DNA of 64,000 bases, from positions 1-64,000 of the forward strand of contig WFMF01000436.1 of the NCBI GenBank assembly GCA_011033025.1. The letters are read 5' to 3'. The position numbers and the translations under genes were made by a program. This stretch comes from Beroe forskalii (lineage: Eukaryota; Ctenophora; Nuda; Beroida; Beroidae). Every line of letters starts with the position of its first letter. Position 1 is the stretch's first letter. Shown here in pieces: positions 1 to 12,291 of the stretch. The notes beneath the pieces are model-generated. The model ran no database searches and was not told the origin of the DNA. It saw nothing but the letters and a program-made list of their open reading frames with translations.

Positions 1-1560
1 TGGATTCATTGTGATTGGGTTTTAACTTTTAAGGATAGAAAGTTGTTTTTGACGGACATGAATTTCATGAAGCAAAAATAGAATTATTCAAAAGTACTAT
101 ACTGAAGAATCGTTGCAAAAACGTATAAGAAAATATTGATTTTATATGTCATCGTAAACACTAGAAAAATATGGAAAATTTTCTTCACGTAAAAATATCA
201 TTCCAATATCTGTGCTACGAAAAAAAGCATTGAAAATTGTGTCACATTGATTTTTAGGTGTTTTGTTTTTAGCCCTTTCCTAAAACTTATAACAGTCAAA
301 AACGAATTGCAAGGCATCAAAATAGAACTCTGCAAAAGCAATTGTCGCCAACATTTATGGTTTGGCTGCAGGTGCCATATGACTTACTACTATACATGTG
401 TTTCTCAACACAACCCAAATTCTTCTAGCCGAACTCTTAGTTTTAATCAGATCTAGATGAGATAGATTAGATGAAATTAAAAGGATATCAAAAGTCTGAG
501 CTAACAACATGTTGCAGCTGTTTCATTCTCAATTCTCAATCATTTTTAGACTCTTGTGATATTAGAACTCTTAGAATGTATCCCAAGTCCTCTTATAGTA
601 GGAAGGAATTCTGGTTACCATCATACAATGTACCTATGCTTTCGAAAATCAGTCAATTATCAAGATTTTTACATTTGGCCAACACATTGCAAATTTGGTA
701 CCTCGAAATGAGAAAATGAGTGGTTAAACAAGTTGGCCGAAAACCAAAACGTGCAACCAGTTTCGGATGAGAAAAGAGACTCTTGAATGTCTCAGTGCCC
801 CCAAATGCATCTTCAAGAAGTTGAGGACACGCGAACGTCATTTTTAACAGTTCAGCCTATCTGTCATCTGTCTGCGCGCTAAACTTCTCACTTCGCAGTT
901 CGCTTAGAATAATCATCAATAAGAGTTCTAGAACACAGAATCAATTATAAGCTGATAAACATACACTAACCGCGGAAGTTAAGCCGATATATGATACGAA
1001 AGTTTATAATGACAGCAGGGGGAAATTCAAGGAAATGCTGCCTGAATACCTAGATATATACATAATCAATGTGTACAACTGTACACATACTCACATACAC
1101 CGGATGTAGGAGAGCTCATTTCGGGGAAATTACTCGGCACAAGCCTGTGTAGATGCCATTCGCTATACCCGGACCTTATTAGAGCGGGGTGGGTAATGGG
1201 TACTGGGCAGATATATGTCATACAAATTACTCTGCAAGGACGACAGGTGCTCGCCAACTCTGGAGGGAGAGAAGGGTTGGGGTGAGGGGCTTTCGATGCT
1301 GAGAAACGTACAACAGGGGTGAGGGGCTATCGAGTCAATAGCCCCTCGTGCAAATAGATATATTTTTCTGCAGAGAAAAACACGCAACTGCAGAACCCAT
1401 GATACATGGTTTACTAAGTTTACTCACTGCAATCATGTTGTGTGGGTCTTACGAAAGACCTGCAATGTAATGAGTAGCTTAAACTCTTAAATAATCACTC
1501 ACGTGACGCTTAAGAGAAATTACTGTACTTCAATGGTTTAGATTCCAACTTCCACCCTCG
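1..1560. other. AT-rich stretch with no recognised gene
   Basis: I see no coding exon here that matches a family I know. Short open frames exist but look random in composition. The only local structure is a repeated G-rich phrase (GGGGTGAGGGGC) near 1279 and 1317, the second copy followed by a small hairpin whose arms are AGGGGCTAT and ATAGCCCCT. Earlier CPSF2 exons should lie upstream of 1995, but I could not find them here, so they are probably outside the window. Confidence 0.5.
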
Positions 1561-2040
1561 CAGCTGTCGTTCTAAAGCTCATGTTTTCCCACTATCTTAG
1601 CTGGCGTCCCAAAACTCATGGCTTCAGCCTCTGTCCTGAGATGCTGTCCTAATTTTCTAAAACTCACCACTTCAGCTCTGCCGTCCTAAATCCCACTTTT
1701 TCAGCTGCTGTCCCAATACCCACTTTTTCAGCCGCCGTCCTGAAGCCGAGGCAGATGGTGATTGTACACGGGACGCCCTTAGCTCGCAGCTGTCGTTCTA
1801 AAACTCATGTCTTCCCACTATCTTAGCGTTAGGTGGCGTCCCAAAAATCATGACTTCAGCCTCTGCCGTGAGATGCTGTCCTTTCTAAAACCCAGCACTT
1901 CACCTCTGCCGTCCAAAAACCTACTATTTCAGCTGCTATTCTATTTTCCTAAAACCCTCTATTTCAACTGCCGTCCTAATACCCTCTATTTTAGCCGCCG
2001 TCCTGAAGCCGAGGCAGATGGTGATTGTGCACGGGACGCC
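1561..2040 (+). repeat. Tandem duplication of a CPSF2 intron end and exon start
   Basis: Copy A (1561-1777) and copy B (1787-2040) share the same order of phrases. Both begin CAGCTGTCGTTCTAAA, carry several short CTGCCGTCC-like sub-repeats, and end with the first codons of the CPSF2 exon, up to GGGACGCC. Copy A stops after about 23 coding bases past the ATG-like codon and runs into the start of copy B. Copy A has a good-looking 3' splice site (TTTTTCAG), but its frame soon reaches a stop, so it would act as a decoy acceptor, not a working exon. The copies differ by many substitutions and small indels, so the duplication is not recent. Confidence 0.8.
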
Positions 2041-5000
2041 GGACGCGTCCCGTCACCTGGCAGAGTTCTGCCGGGACAGCCAGGACATGGGCGTGTCTCA
2101 GATATTCGTACCCGGGATTGGGGAGACTGTGGACGCTACCAGCGAGAGACACATCTATCAGGTGAATTTACCGGGACGTTGATTTGCGTATTTTTACTCA
2201 AATTGTTAGTCGGATATCCCAGAAGGAATAATTCGGCCCTTATTTGCATTTGAATTTCCTTTTTGACGAAAGAAAAACCCAGCATTCATCACCAAACACT
2301 GCAGGTGAAACTGAAGGATGCCTTGGTCACAGCAGCACAGTTCTCTAAAGCCAAAGACGCAGAGTTGGCGTGGATAGACGCTATCATAGACATTCAAACA
2401 AACGCTGACAAGGAACAGGTAAAATAATCAAAATGTGATACCCAAAACATTGCAACATTATCAAATATAAAGGTTGCCTAAACCAGCCAAACAAAAGATA
2501 AACTTCTTTTGTTCCTTCTTCATAGTCCACTTCCCAAACAACAAACTTCAAATAAAGGGTTAATTGTACTGAAAGCACGAGAGTTACTAAATGGTAGAGG
2601 AACTGATTAAGTTACAATTGTGATCGATAATAATTATGCTTAATAGAGCTTCCATCCTGTTACCATGTTTGTAAATCGTGATAAACTGCCCTGCACGAGA
2701 CTCTACTTATAATAAAGTAATAATGTTTACTGCTTATATTTGGTATCATGAATATCTTCCAAAGCAAAGCTATTTGAAAAGTATAAACAACGATCAAGAG
2801 AAGCACATTAATTATAATATGGAGAGGTTAAATGCGTGTGTAGTGTTGTAGGAGATTATGGGAATTGTTTGATTGTGACTTTTTCAATGTTGCCCACCAA
2901 GAACTGGTCAGAAACAAAGGTTTGATGATAATTGATGTAATTATTGAGTTATCCAGCTATACAACGGTCGATAATCTAGAGTGTTCATCAATACAATATG
3001 TAATGACCCTGTAGCCATAATATGCCCAAGTCTGAATGAATTGACAGTCTCCGAATTTGTGATGTCAATGTGACGTTACTACCTTTTTTGTCTATGCTGA
3101 TGAGAGTAGTGGTCGTCATCAGCCTCGTCGAAGACACTAAAAGATTATCGAAACTGAGTGATAGATTTGTGACTTATTTACTACAACTTGATGATGTCAA
3201 AACAGACAAATTCAGGTATTTCTGACATCCAGATTCATCTGAACTACATGTCTAGCGTATATAAGAGACGAATTAGGAAAAAATTTAAAGCCTGAAAAAA
3301 TACGATTCATTGCGGTGCCCTCAAGACATTACACGATCTCTCAAGATTCGGAACGTTGGAATCGAAAGCTTTCGAGTAATCAATAATCTTGTGATAAGAG
3401 CGTCCTGCCAGCTGATTGTTTCCACTTGGCCAATAAAACGTGTCCTCGATTTATTGTACCCCTCTATTTAAGGATCGTTCACAGATCAGTTAAAGAATCA
3501 GGATTTCAGCGGGTTTTTAGATACACTGTTTTATAGACAGTTCAACACCCTTTCCTGAAAAAAGGAGGTTGAAACTCGCTCAATAACCTGAGATGGGATG
3601 TGGAAACGGCGACATGACTTCAAATTACTGGCTAGAGGTGGTTGCAGCTTCGTAGCCTGAAAGTTGCATGGTGCAACTTTCAGGCTACCAAGCTGCAACG
3701 AAAGTTCTCAAGTAGTGACTAAAATGAGGCCACCTTGCTAGAAAATCCATGCATTTCGAAATAATAAAAGCTACTGCCGAATGCAGCAGGATGACGGCTG
3801 CACACATAATATATTCGGTGTAAGAGAAGTGTAAACTGCCGTGCAAAAGTGAGATCATGATAATGAGCCATTACGAGATCAAGGAACCATTATATAGCAT
3901 GACTCATCTTCTTCCCCGTACGGAAATCGATTATACAATTCCGCATTGATGTACACACCATGAGTTTGTACACCTGTATAGCATTTTAATTAGAAGGGTG
4001 TTTAGAGCGCTGTATTATCGCCTGATGTAACGACCAAAGTAACACACGAAGTTAGACACCAAAAAATATATACGAGATGATAATAAGATGCGCCTCTCAG
4101 ACCCCTGTTATCATAATATATGCCCCCTCCATATTCTGAAAATTAAAATGAAGTCGTGTTGATGAAGGAAAAGCAGCTGCTTCATCTCGTATATAATATT
4201 ATTATCAGCCGTGTTCTCGTTGTTCTACGCATTTCTTCATCCGTCTTGGAGGACTTACGTGACCTTTGGAATTAATGAAATACCTCCAGGCATAATATAT
4301 GACACAAGCCATGTAATAATATGTGAAATGATTTGAATTAAACTGAAGACCTTTGTGTCTCGTGGGAAAGGAGCCCCAAACTTAAAAACAACATGATTTT
4401 ATATCAAATCTAATTACTGCTGACTGCTGAGATGGTCTGTTTGACAAATAATGGCAAATGACTGTTCGTCAACCCATTATTGCCCACAGACAAGCAATAC
4501 ATCAAATCGCCATTGCCCTCAAAAATCAATAATCCGAAATAAAAGGAATTATTCTGGACTTCATAGCCCACTAAAGCTTCATTTGTCCCTGTTTCCCCGC
4601 AGGTTGCGATGTTGGAGCCCATGGTGAACAAACCTCCCCACATACCGGTATTTATCAACGAACCCCGTCTATCTGATCTCAGACAGGTCCTCAATAAGAG
4701 TGGCATCCAGGCCGAATTCAATGGTGAGTCAAATACTTTTATTTTCGATTTTTAACTTGCCATAGTTTTCAGATTGCTGAAATACTGTCCTGTCGCGGGT
4801 GCAGTGCCTGGAACGGGTGTACGACATTTCATCTCACGACATTTCATCTCAGGACACTTCATCTCCCTGTCTTGACCCTTACCGTAACCTAACCGTAACC
4901 GGAACACTAACTCTAACCCATACCCAAACCCTAACCCAGACCCAGACCTTTGCATAGAGTTGAAATATTTCGAGATAAAGTGTCGTGAGATGAAGTGTCG

Positions 5001-5540
5001 TGCGATGAAATGTCTGTTCCCCCCTGGAACCTTTCTAATTTAAGTGCACGCGGCCCCAGAGTTTTAAGCCGCGCACGAGTGGCGTTCGTCATCTGATTCA
5101 GAAAGATCGTATTTTCGCGCGGCGTAGGTAATAGTCACACTAAAATAAGCTTGGCGCATGAACGTGCGCGTCCTGGCCAGTCATGTCATGAGACATGACT
5201 AATGTAGGATTTATATCGGAATTAAAATTCCAATTTCGAACCCCTCAGTTGTCTCTGCGGGCAGCCAGGCTATCTCGGAATTTCTTTTCTTCTTCCCCCA
5301 AATTTTCTCTCGTATTAAGTTTTCAATTTCTCGCGCGCGAGGGTAATATTACAACTGCATCCTACGGTATCCTTGAATCCTTCTGACTCCTCCCGTTCTC
5401 CGTCAGGCGGGGTGCTGGTCTGTAACAACAAAGTGGCCATCCGACGTAACGCCAGCGGCACTGTCCAAGTGGACGGTACAGTTTGTGACGACTACTACAA
5501 GGTCCGGAACCTTCTCTACAGCATGTACGCTATTATCTGA
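1995..5540 (+). CDS. CPSF2: CPSF2 (CPSF100), C-terminal part, four exons
   Basis: This is the C-terminal part of cleavage and polyadenylation specificity factor subunit 2, the inactive metallo-beta-lactamase/beta-CASP partner of CPSF3 in nuclear pre-mRNA 3'-end processing. Exons read 1995-2161, 2305-2418, 4603-4723 and 5407-5540, all with GT-AG borders and compatible phases (0, 0, 1). Recognisable conserved blocks are [47 protein letters not shown] and [14 protein letters not shown], ending in the family's typical short tail YSMYAII. The first visible exon starts with two bases that complete a codon from an upstream exon not seen here. The acidic linker that vertebrates carry between the second and third blocks is absent or lies in an unrecognised exon in the 2.2 kb intron 2419-4602. 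The metallo-lactamase and beta-CASP domains are outside the window. Confidence 0.93.
3641..3699. repeat. 28 bp-arm hairpin in a CPSF2 intron
   Basis: Arms at 3641-3668 and 3672-3699 are complementary over 28 bases with one mismatch (C opposite C) and a 3-base loop. The inner arm is GTAGCCTGAAAGTTGCA. Nothing else around it suggests a gene. It could be a fossil of a tiny foldback element or a source of a hairpin RNA, since it lies in a transcribed intron. Confidence 0.85.
4815..5024. mobile_element. MITE copy 1 with telomere-like core, TSD TGGAAC
   Basis: The ends are inverted. On the left, blocks of GACATTTCATCTCACGACA type are repeated three times; on the right the same blocks appear in reverse complement. 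The middle (about 4875-4945, + strand) is a degenerate C-rich array of CCTAACC and CTAACCC words. The hexamer TGGAAC stands directly on both sides (4809-4814 and 5025-5030), as expected for a target-site duplication. It has no coding capacity, so it would be a non-autonomous element. A second copy is at about 22528-22718. It sits in the CPSF2 intron between the third and fourth visible exons. Confidence 0.8.
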
Positions 5541-5607
5541 GGTATGCAATATCTGAACATTTTAATACACAGGACTTGAGTTATTTACTATAGGTTTTTA
5601 ATACTTT

Positions 5608-5613
5608 AATAAA
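5608..5613 (+). terminator. Candidate CPSF2 polyadenylation signal AATAAA
   Basis: AATAAA lies 68 bases after the CPSF2 stop codon, a plausible place for a short 3' UTR. A second AATAAA-like word was not seen closer to the stop. Confidence 0.5.
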
Positions 5614-5716
5614 CTTACTGTTGATATGGGCAGATATTGAATCGTGTGGATTATCCCTGATCCTAACCAGAGAAGATGACAGACTCGTTTTCTAATAACT
5701 ACTACCGTCTTACCGT

Positions 5717-5812
5717 GGCAGTTGGAACTGCAGTTTTGTGTGCGCGGCGTACAGTTAATATGTCATTTATGTCCTTGTACGCCGCGCATACAAAACTGCA
5801 GTTCAAACTGCC
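5717..5812. repeat. 37 bp inverted repeat with 22 bp loop
   Basis: Arms 5717-5753 and 5776-5812 are near-perfect reverse complements and include a CpG-rich inner part (GCGCGGCGTACA). It looks like a small foldback or MITE remnant. No clear target-site duplication was found. Confidence 0.8.
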
Positions 5813-6365
5813 AATACCGATACTATCTGTGGACCCGCAGAACTGTTTGTATTGACAATAATAATCTACTACCGTCCTACTGTAATTTCTACTGCCAATG
5901 ATAAAATAGAAAGGATATAGTATCCGGACTAAGAACTTCATTCGGACTTACAGTATACAGATCGTGTCTTTTACTCTTGTAGTTGTTCGTGGTTTGCAGG
6001 ACTGGAGCGTTTGATATCTTACTCTCGTATTGGTATACGCATATCTCCATCCTCCTGCGAAACTTGATTGTTCGTGCGATTATTTCTATCTGGATTATTC
6101 CTATCTGGATTTAAACGTTATTTTGGCAGTGCTTTCGAAGAATCCTATTATCTTAGTCAGCCCTGTGATATTCTCCCAGTGTACCAATAAAATTTTTGAT
6201 AAAAATACAATCATATTATTTCATTTTTCTGTTTCAAGAGATTTATGATTTACCTTTTAGTCGAACATTTTTGATCATAGTCACTAACTTTGACTAACTA
6301 AATAATGATAAAACTTGAGCAAGGATTATTTTCTTGCTCACATTTAACATCGGTGGAGTGGTTGA

Positions 6366-6653
6366 TATAGTTTCGGTCAGTTTTACTATCGAACAGATTT
6401 GAAAGATGCCATCAGTGGGTATCAGTGTGCTGCTTTAATATACTTTGAAGCTCGCTTTGGAGTGTGCGCCACAGATAAATCAGACCGTTGTGAAAGAACT
6501 GCTGTTTTTCAGTATCCGTATCATATACATCAGCTTTATGCCCAAAAGGTCGCCACATTGAATTTCATTAAATCTGGAGGAACTGCTCCGTTTATTGATC
6601 CATCCCCAGCTGAATCATTATTTGCAGAGTTGTATCACAGATATTTTGATTGA
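6366..6653 (+). CDS. Unrecognised open frame, 95 codons
   Basis: The frame is open from just after a TGA at 6363 to a TGA at 6651 and has no ATG near its beginning. The translation has a balanced, protein-like composition with five cysteines in the first half and ends SLFAELYHRYFD. An AG at 6395-6396 could act as a 3' splice site. I recognise no domain. It could be a terminal exon, a fragment of an old mobile element, or chance. The flanking AT-rich DNA shows no partner exon. Confidence 0.25.
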   Translation, partial: YSFGQFYYRTDLKDAISGYQCAALIYFEARFGVCATDKSDRCERTAVFQYPYHIHQLYAQKVATLNFIKSGGTAPFIDPSPAESLFAELYHRYFD

Positions 6654-6659
6654 AAAATT

Positions 6660-8340
6660 ACCAATTACCTTGACATTATTAATAACTGTTGATGCAACAC
6701 AGTTGTTTTAATATAATAAATTATTTGATGAATATAACATTGCTGTTAATTTTGACATAAAGTATTTATTCGCAGTTTTCTAATCTCATCGTCTTCATGT
6801 GAGACAAATCCCTCTTAATAAAAAAAACTGGCTAATCGAAGATAATTTCATCTTCCCAATCGCATGAAAAAGTCAATGATATGTAACACAGTGAAAACGC
6901 CACCAATAAATCTTTGGAAATATTTAAGATATAAATCCCAGCAAAAATTTAGAAATGTTCTGGAAAAATTCATCTTTTATATTAAGTTACATCGGTGCCA
7001 TTTTGGTGTTTAAATTTTAACTCACATGAGTAAAAATTCGGCTGACTAAAGAATATAAGGACAGATGTAATTAATTGCCGGTTACAACGGCTATATTACC
7101 AGAAATTAACATTTTTATGAAAAAAGCAGGTATTATAGCGGTTATAAGCCGTCTATTATAGTGCATTGCAATTGGATATCTAGACTGAGAAGTGAGAACA
7201 TACTTGACCCTTCTTAAGACAATTTATCATTCATCACATTTCATTGATCCCACACTTTTTCACCTTTCAACAACAGGAATATGCGTGCCATTGACGAACT
7301 CAATAGTTCATGATTTCCTGCTATCCACGTTGATTTAGCCATTCATGCTTCCTCGAATCACATACAGCGATATTCATATTCATTCACTCTTTTCGCATCA
7401 GGATGAAAGCTTTTCGATTCTTTCTATTTTACGAATCTTGCATTACGTAAGGATTTCCATTAACTTTGAGGCAATATATTTCTTTGACAATCCTGTTTCC
7501 TGAGAGAATGTCGATACCACTACCAGGCAGAAAAAATACTAAATACTCTGCAATAATATTGATCGAATGTCATAACTTTCCTCGACAGAGAACCATCCCT
7601 ATATACCACCACAGTCATTTACGAGAAACTTTCAATATTCTATGACGCTCCTTAAACGATTTCCAGTTCCATGCGAAACTTGCGTAAAAGGCAGAGTTCT
7701 TCTACTTCTAATAAACGCCAGACGAGGAATATTATATTATTTCAATCTAAATTGTCCTAGTTAGTGCTATCTCTCTCTCTCTGAGAAATTGAGTGAGAGA
7801 GAGAGAGATTTCATAAGGGTTTTAATACCATTCTGAGTATAATATGCTATAAGCTCTCCGGGTAAAACGTATAACCAGGCGTTTATAAATTCTTTCTCGA
7901 GAGCAAGCGAAGAATTTGATTTTCGAACACGTTAATAAACGATTTATACACATAATATATAATCCGAATAAGATGTGTTAGTATAACATGTTATTATTAT
8001 CGTGTCCCCCTAACAACTTATAACAATATAATATTATAACCGGCAACATTCGTAAAATATTATATTCTTTATGATACAATTTATATCGTATCCAAGAGGT
8101 CACCTTGACAACACACCATGAAGTTGACAACACACACCTTGACGTTGACAACAAACCTTGAAGTTGACAACACACCTCATGGTTCATCAGTATATGAGGT
8201 TCGCGGTGTCAGTGACATATTATTAAAAACAACCGTGACACCCAAGATAGAAGAACGAATCATCATGTCACTTGGAGGAGTGCCAATTCTATTACCGCAG
8301 AAAATCACAGAATATAATAGGAGAGTCATGATATGGGTGT
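6660..8340. other. AT-rich intergenic DNA with simple repeats
   Basis: No gene was recognised. A CT/GA tract at about 7770-7811 reads CTCTCTCTCTCTGAGA then GAGAGAGAGAGA and can fold on itself. From about 8098 to 8178 a 20-odd base phrase built on GTTGACAACACACCTTGA is repeated roughly four times. Confidence 0.6.
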
Positions 8341-8342
8341 GA

Positions 8343-9620
8343 TCATTTGGCGTCGAGTAAGGTTACGAATTCCTCGAAATTGACCATTCCGTCCCCGTCG
8401 ACGTCCACTGCTTTGATCATGCTGTCGATGTCCCGGTCTGATAACTCCTCGCCCAGGTTCCTCATCATGGCTTTTAGTTCGTCCCGTGAAATGACACCGT
8501 CACCGTTCGTATCAAACACCTGAGGGGAGGAGGATGTGAGAAGAAAAATAGTCAGATCTGACACCATTTTCTGCTGACTCAGAATGAGACACCAGTTTAC
8601 TCTGACAGCAGCTAAATTCTGACTGCAGTTCATTTCTGACACCAGTTTTTTGTGACACTATTTAACTCTGACTCCAGTTTATATCGGGCACTAGTAATTA
8701 CGCTGACACCAGTATAACTAAACTCTGACACCAGTTTACTCAAGCCACAATTAACTCTGACATCAGTAAAGGCTGGCTTCAATCTGACACCAGTTTACTC
8801 TCTTCTGACTCCAGTTTACTCTACTACCAGTATACTCTGACACCAGACGAATTTGGCCCAAGTTGTCTCTGACACCAGTTTTACTTCTGACACCAGCGCA
8901 GTTTGATTTTGACACCAATGAAATCTAAAAGTTTGCGTCATGGTTACCTCGAAGGCCTGTCGAAGATCACACAAAATGTCGTTTTTGCTGTCTTTCCTGT
9001 GTTTGGTCATCATGAGAATGAATTCCTCGAAGTCGATTACTCCGTTGTTGTCTGTATCAATCTGATAGGATTTGGAGTGTCAATTTGACATTTGTGGGAT
9101 TCGAAAATAAAATGAGCATTGAGCAACATCAAAAAAAACTTTGACAAAACTCTGTCGACAGACAACTTCATTGAACCACACACACATATTCACATGTGGA
9201 GATATTAACATATTTATGAATCGCACACTAGATTTTCTCCTACCTCGTGGATCATATCCCTCACTTCTGCATCGGAAGGACAGGGTCCGATGGTCTTCAT
9301 CACGGCCTTTAGCTCCTCCTGATCTATGTAACCGCTCTTGTCCTGCGGGTGGCATTGAAATGTTAGTAACCCTGACCGAAAGACTGACTTGGCATGAGAC
9401 GGAAAAGATTTAATGCCACAATCGAAGGATAAATTTTTTGAGAATGATCCAAAATAACGGGAAAATTGCTGCAACATCTGCATACTTCTGAAATTAATTA
9501 AGCCCTGCCCTGAAAACTGTCCTTATCGAAGAGATTGAAGGCCTCCTTAAGTTCTGCCACGTCCTCTGTTGTAAGACCCAGTTTCTTGGACATCCTCACG
9601 ATTTCTAAGGGTGTTTTCAT
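8343..9620 (-). CDS. Calmodulin/troponin C-like four-EF-hand protein
   Basis: Exons on the - strand are 9522-9620, 9244-9342, 8948-9061 and 8343-8519, giving about 162 residues if the ATG at 9620 is used. Four EF-hand loops are visible: DKDKSGYIDQEE, DTDNNGVIDFEE, DTNGDGVISRDE and DVDGDGMVNFEE, each with acidic residues at loop positions 1, 3, 9 and 12, so all four should bind calcium. The linker between the two lobes (TKHRKDSKNDI) is slightly longer than in calmodulin. The last two exons carry their own GT and AG borders. The first intron is odd: the donor dinucleotide is GA, not GT (see findings). The reading frame also stays open upstream of the ATG across a possible AG acceptor at 9612, so the true N-terminus may lie further upstream. 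Family assignment is firm; calmodulin-like versus troponin C is not decided. Confidence 0.85.
8557..8925. repeat. Degenerate tandem CTGACACCAGTTTA repeat in EF-hand intron
   Basis: The last intron of the EF-hand gene is filled with the phrase CTGACACCAGTTTACT at irregular spacing of about 14-35 bases, more than ten times. A few related words (TTTGACACCAGTCCAACT) recur near 18688-18745, so the phrase is not unique to this intron. Confidence 0.75.
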
Positions 9621-9960
9621 TGGTTACTCAAAAATTTGAACTATTAAAGTCTAATTAGATTGAATTCGTTATATGTCGGGTCGCCACTCAATCATCACAT
9701 TCACTATACGCCTATTCTACAATCAAATGACCTTCCCTCCCCGACTGTCCACTGAGATATCTTCAGAGAAACACAAACAATATAGAAACTGTAAAACTTC
9801 CTAAACATATAATACCCTGGCTGCAAATATTGGAAACTGACAAGTATTCCTGGCTGTCTACAATCACAAAACAGCATCTGTTTTATGAGACATAAAGACG
9901 GGCTCAATCCGATCTACCATTTCCTCTGAAACTCTTCACGAGAAATATGAGCATTTCAAA

Positions 9961-10000
9961 GTGACCGTATTATCATAGTTCACGATGGTAAATTTATGAC
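9961..10000 (+). repeat. 44 bp dispersed motif, copy a (diverged)
   Basis: This copy reads GTGACCGTATTATCATAG, then about ten less conserved bases, then ATGGTAAATTTATGAC. It is the most diverged of the seven copies. Confidence 0.6.
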
Positions 10001-10487
10001 ACTGATATATCGGCCGATAATGCATCGTCCAGAAAGTGGCGTCAAGTCTTCGGCTATCGCGGTCCTGTCATCAACGGTCGAGTAGGCTGTTGGCAATATG
10101 TAAGCTGCCGTATATACGTTTAGCAAGTCTCATTTCATATGGCAAGTTTCCGTCTTCCGGAGATATTGATTTAAAATATACCTAATATGCTGAACTGTTA
10201 TAAATATAGTAGAAATATTTTGATTAGGAATCCTGATATAGAATATATTCAAATACAATATTTTTCGATTTTCCTGCATAAATCGGGAGTTTAAACGAAT
10301 CGAATGAAATACATCCTCCGCAAGAAATCGAGCATTGATTGAAATATTGTCTGGTTTACACTGATATAGACATGATGTACAACATTTACAACAACCATAT
10401 TCAAATCTTGCAAATACACAGCGCCCATTCTACGCCCGGAAAATACATCGGATCTATATCCGCCCTGGTCGACAAATAGCCAGGAGA

Positions 10488-10530
10488 GTGACGTCATTAT
10501 CATAGATTAGAATGTTAAATTGATGGCGTT
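10488..10530 (+). repeat. 44 bp dispersed motif, copy b
   Basis: It begins GTGACGTCATTATCATAG and ends AAATTGATGGCGTT, with the same internal spacing as the copy at 15118. Confidence 0.7.
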
Positions 10531-12247
10531 AACCAGGTTATTTTGTATGAACGACATATAAATAGTTAATCCTATTTGCTAAGTAAATAAACTCCAAATT
10601 GATCAATTATCACCTTGTTAGCACACTGCCTGCACTCATTATCATTATCAACCATCATGAAGGCTGATTAATTATGTTTTGTGCTGTTTGTAGTAGATTA
10701 TAATCGCTAGTCAGATCATAGGGCGGGTACTTTACAATTTTGGGAATTTTTTTAATAATCATAGCGGTACAAACTTGAATCAACTTTCTAGTTTCTTTTT
10801 GAAATTTAATGGTTTTCCATCAACATTTGTTTTTGAATTTTAACAATCTTGCATTTGATATTTGCCTAAATTTTGGATTTGGCTTACGCAGTTCTGAATT
10901 TCAAATGCAATTGAAAATCCAAAGATCCTTTATGATTAAGACGTTCAACGTTATAACACAAAAGAACAAATAATTTTGCAAATCATAAAATTATTGTACC
11001 CATGCCAAGGAAGACAAAACAGGAACAGATCATGTAGCAGCTTTTGCAGCGAAATTTAATATGCCTCTTATCATGCGACTTATCTCCGAATGTATAAATA
11101 TATAGCCGATTGAAAATGAGCTTATTTAAATCTTACCCACATATATTATTATATTGTGTTGAAAATATCATCCTTGGTCCCGAGACCGAGTCAAAAAGGA
11201 ATCAGGGCTTTTTGAGAAAATTAAAATTGGAATTGCTGGGACGGCTGGGACGAAGTTTTGGTCATATAAAGTCCCATCAAAATCTGAGGAAATTCGATAG
11301 TACTAAGTTCAACCCAATTTCCGATTTTACATGGAGGAATATGAGATCTCGTTATATCGCTGGGTTTGGAATGAATGGTTCTCATTGGTTTTGCCTGATT
11401 GGTTTAACTAAAGATGCTGTTCTGAGAGCAATTATTCCTTATTAAGCAGTCATCTATAAACATTGGGATTCCCACTTCTTACGTGAACCACTTAAAGGTT
11501 TAACTTCACCCCATAACGTTAATGATAGTTCAACTTCGGGCTTCCTAGCTTGCTAAAACGTACTGAAACTTTCAATGAGTGAAACAAGTTGCTGAACTAA
11601 CACAAAATCTACAAAACTGAATTACCAAAATGAAACAATTTTAAACACTTCTTCCAATCAGAGATCGAGACCTAAGATTTATTGCTTTTTCCTATCAATC
11701 TTGCATCTAAAATAAAAGGGGCCACCCAAAGACCTTGACAAAAGGTTGAAAAACTTTAGTACGGATTACACCGGATAGATAGAAGTAATATCTGAATATC
11801 AGGATTGGGTGTCGTAACTACAATAGCTGAACACGGGATGAAATATCAGGTATTATGGTTGAGCTGGAAGGCTAAATATGTTCATTGCTCAAATTACCAC
11901 AACTAAATCATCATGACTGGGTCATTACATGGAAATGTAGTTCACCTCATCGAGATTCCAAACATTTACCCACATCCAAATATATCAGATATCAGAGTTC
12001 ATAGCTTGGTAAATGGTAATTGAGGTAAACGTTTTAGCCTGCCCCTAACCTACTCCAAAGCGATCAAAATATCGAACGAAAACAAGAGAGAAAATCAAAT
12101 ATATATCACGAAACACAGCAAAACTTTTAACTCTATTATTAGACTCTACCTTAAAGTTGAAATATAAAATTATCTAACGTAGACACTCCAGACCTCATGG
12201 ACACCTGGCCCTACATAGACTGCTGATGAGAATGTTTGTAGACACTC

Positions 12248-12291
12248 TGACGTCAGCCATTGACCATGTTGAATCATGACTATGACGTCAC
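12248..12291 (-). repeat. 44 bp dispersed motif, copy c, inverted
   Basis: On the - strand it begins GTGACGTCATAGTCATG and ends at a second TGACGTCA-like word (GCTGACGTCA on the other side), so here both ends carry a CRE-like palindrome. Confidence 0.6.

Noticed and set aside
4875-4945. Possible telomere tract
   Set aside because: Degenerate CCTAACC words enclosed by inverted ends of a small mobile element; not a chromosome end.
11110-11445. 111-codon open frame
   Set aside because: Random-looking composition, no splice partners, AT-rich surroundings.
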